Made by a program: the position numbers and the translations under genes. DNA of 7,515 nucleotides from NCBI GenBank assembly GCA_963578625.1, contig CAUZEO010000264.1, positions 1-7,515 of the forward strand. Reading direction: 5' to 3'. The first letter of the stretch is position 1; each line of letters opens with the position of its first letter. Below the pieces are notes generated by a model. It did no database searches and had not been told where the DNA came from. It worked only from the letters and a program-made list of their open reading frames with translations. This DNA is from CAUZEO01 sp963578625. Its GTDB lineage: Bacteria > Verrucomicrobiota > Kiritimatiellia > SLOV01. Below are positions 6,478-7,515 of the stretch, piece by piece.

Positions 6478-6492
6478 TGAATTCGGAATTCA
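6478..6492. promoter_or_regulatory. Perfect 15-bp palindrome, possible operator
   Basis: TGAATTCGGAATTCA is a perfect 7-bp dyad around one central base. It lies about midway between the divergent NRDE (6308) and transglycosylase (6661) starts, where a dimeric regulator could act on both. No -35/-10 boxes could be assigned with confidence, so an operator role is inference. Confidence 0.4.
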
Positions 6493-6541
6493 GCAGTACG
6501 GAGCCCAAGCGATTGGTGGGAAATATCGAAATGTCGTCTTC

Positions 6542-6570
6542 CGTACCACGGGTATCTGACCCGTGCTACG
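6542..6570. repeat. Hairpin with ACGGGT/ACCCGT stem
   Basis: CACGGGT (6547-6553) and ACCCGTG (6559-6565) form a perfect 7-bp stem around ATCTG. After one mismatch, four further base pairs (CGTA with TACG) extend it to about 29 bp overall. A purine-rich GAGGGGGGAGG follows directly instead of a T-run, so it is not a standard terminator on this strand. It could be a regulatory hairpin in the transglycosylase leader or a dispersed palindromic repeat. Confidence 0.7.
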
Positions 6571-6584
6571 AGGGGGGAGGATTT

Positions 6585-6650
6585 ATGCAGGCGGGAGTGA
6601 ATTTAGTTGCGCCTTGGCCGCGATCAGAATACGTAATTCCGCCTCATTGA
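6585..6650 (+). CDS. Possible 21-residue leader ORF
   Basis: An ATG four bases after AGGGGGGAGG, the strongest Shine-Dalgarno-like sequence in the region, opens a 21-codon frame ending in TGA 10 bp before the transglycosylase ATG, which has no ribosome site of its own. The peptide begins MQAGVNLVAPW and has no recognisable motif. It could be a translated leader that feeds ribosomes to the next gene, or a chance ORF. The G-rich track could equally belong to the hairpin just upstream. Confidence 0.3.
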   Translation: MQAGVNLVAPWPRSEYVIPPH

Positions 6651-6660
6651 ACTGATCCTC

Positions 6661-7242
6661 ATGACTCGTATTCCTCAAGCTATCGTGTTTCGCGTGCTCT
6701 ACATAGCGCTGGTCACTTTGGTGATTCTCTTCCTTATTGGACTTTCGTCCAACGTACGGCAATCCCGGGCCATTGAGATGTTGATTCTGGAAGCCTCGCG
6801 GCTCGAGTCGATTCACCCCCGCCTCCTCTCCGCCGTAATTTCGCAGGAAAGCGGTTTCAACCCGGGAGTTCGAGGAGAAGCCGGCGAAATCGGCTTGATG
6901 CAGATTACCGCGGGCGCCGTGGAAGATTGGGCCAGGGAGCATGACCTCGATCCGATCCCTGAAGAGTCGCTATGGAATCCGCAAACGAACATTGCGGTAG
7001 GCGCCTGGTATCTCGGCCGCGCAATCCGGCATTGGAAAAAGGAAAAGTGCAGGGATCCCCTCCCCTTCGCGCTCGCCGAATATAACGCGGGCCGAAGCAC
7101 CGTAGCCGGATGGGTCGACGCCGGCGGGAAGAAGCCGGACAATTTCCTGGACGCGATTACTTATCCAACTACCAGAAATTACGTGGATGACATCCTCGAA
7201 AATTTCGAGCAGTTGCAGCCGAAGAGCACGGGCGTACAGTGA
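6661..7242 (+). CDS. Membrane-anchored lytic transglycosylase (SLT domain)
   Basis: A complete 193-residue protein. An uncleaved-looking hydrophobic segment (about residues 9-28, with R11 before it) anchors it in the inner membrane facing the periplasm. The SLT goose-lysozyme-like domain follows (about 40-185), with catalytic E63 in SQESGFNP, GEIGLMQIT (75-83) and ALAEYNAGRS (137-146), the three classic motifs. It should cleave the MurNAc-GlcNAc bond of peptidoglycan to give 1,6-anhydro ends, for wall turnover or for opening gaps for envelope machinery. The size is like small MltE/Slt-type enzymes with no extra LysM or substrate-binding domains. The ATG is poorly supported by a ribosome site, but an in-frame stop at 6634-6636 rules out a much longer form. 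It is divergent from the NRDE-psuG operon. No secretion-system neighbours suggest a specialised role. Confidence 0.92.
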   Translation: MTRIPQAIVFRVLYIALVTLVILFLIGLSSNVRQSRAIEMLILEASRLESIHPRLLSAVISQESGFNPGVRGEAGEIGLMQITAGAVEDWAREHDLDPIPEESLWNPQTNIAVGAWYLGRAIRHWKKEKCRDPLPFALAEYNAGRSTVAGWVDAGGKKPDNFLDAITYPTTRNYVDDILENFEQLQPKSTGVQ

Positions 7243-7250
7243 ATCGTCGG

Positions 7251-7310
7251 CCGGCTTATTGTTTCCGTGCATGAAAAAAGCCGGGGCATACTTGGGGAAA
7301 ACAAGTATGC
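7251..7310 (-). terminator. Probable terminator for the minus-strand gene at the right edge
   Basis: GCATACTTG (7286-7294) and CAAGTATGC (7302-7310) form a perfect 9-bp stem with a 7-base loop. Read on the minus strand it is followed within six bases by a run of six T (complement of 7274-7279), after the stop codon of the partial gene at 7385. A second, weaker pairing of CCGGCTT (7251-7257) with AAGCCGG (7278-7284) encloses the T-run and could serve the plus-strand transglycosylase transcript. Confidence 0.45.
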
Positions 7311-7329
7311 GGAACTTGGCTGCGGGGCG

Positions 7330-7354
7330 CCAATGAGCTCCAGGAATTCATTGG
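7330..7354. repeat. 25-bp dyad in the convergent gap
   Basis: CCAATGA (7330-7336) is the exact reverse complement of TCATTGG (7348-7354), and the inner TCC/GGA pair extends the symmetry around one central A. The centre is too tight for an ideal RNA hairpin, so a protein site or chance are both possible. It lies 31 bp past the stop of the partial minus-strand gene. Confidence 0.4.
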
Positions 7355-7384
7355 TCATGATGGCCTATCCCAGCACCCTGATCG

Positions 7385-7515
7385 TCACTCCATCATCGCG
7401 CCGGCGTCCAGCAGCCGCTGCTGGTGTTCCTTGGGGATCTCGAGCAGCCGCGGGTTGTACTGGTGGCATTCCCGCGCCGACTGCGGCACAAAAACACTCC
7501 ACAATCGGACGCCGC
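7385..7515 (-). CDS. C-terminal end of an unidentified protein; runs off the window
   Basis: The last 42 codons and TGA of a gene entering from the right edge. The tail reads VFVPQSARECHQYNPRLL, then a polar helix EIPKEHQQRLLDAG and a terminal AMME. The codon use and composition look like real coding sequence, and a terminator-like hairpin follows downstream. I do not recognise the family from this short piece, and no catalytic motif or membrane segment is visible. It converges with the transglycosylase gene, with a 142-bp gap. Confidence 0.6.
   Translation of the reverse strand, partial: GVRLWSVFVPQSARECHQYNPRLLEIPKEHQQRLLDAGAMME

Overview
The window is bacterial chromosomal DNA, compact and fairly GC-rich, with genes on both strands. 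The short UvrC and the intergenic hairpins built from CACGGAG-like units recall genomes of the Planctomycetota/Verrucomicrobiota group and of Hydrogenedentota-like lineages. That is a low-confidence impression, because nothing here is a phylogenetic marker. No phage, transposase, plasmid, CRISPR or tRNA/rRNA signal was found.

Layout. At 1-1651 everything reads on the minus strand. In transcription order these are a 37-residue lysine-rich small protein (1538-1651), a DoxX-like membrane protein that stops early (1172-1432), a TlyA-type rRNA 2'-O-methyltransferase (268-1101) and the first 71 residues of an NAD-dependent epimerase (1-213). A long dyad (1450-1520) separates the first two. At 1652-2129 there is mostly decayed or non-coding DNA, running into a PhzF-family gene of which only the N-terminal domain survives (2130-2606, minus). 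At 2630-4120 a complete uvrC lies on the plus strand, starting 23 bp from the divergent phzF remnant. At 4156-4646 (minus) is a frameshifted 3' fragment of a gene for a probable surface or secreted protein. At 4643-6308 (minus) is a tight two-gene operon: an NRDE/TANGO2-family protein followed by psuG, pseudouridine-5'-phosphate glycosidase. At 6309-6660 is a 352-bp divergent intergenic region with three separate dyads and a 21-codon ORF behind a strong Shine-Dalgarno sequence. At 6661-7242 (plus) is a membrane-anchored lytic transglycosylase. At 7243-7384 is a convergent gap with hairpins, and at 7385-7515 (minus) the last 42 residues of an unidentified protein.

The intact genes are mostly housekeeping: DNA repair (uvrC), rRNA modification (tlyA), modified-nucleoside breakdown (psuG) and cell-wall remodelling (transglycosylase). 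The unusual content is the number of eroding genes (phzF, DoxX-like, the surface-protein fragment) and the structured intergenic DNA. No new multi-gene system can be supported from the sequence. The most useful leads are the overlooked lysine-rich small protein, the tight coupling of the NRDE gene to psuG, the short UvrC that keeps its cysteine quartet, and the CACGGAG-type hairpins.
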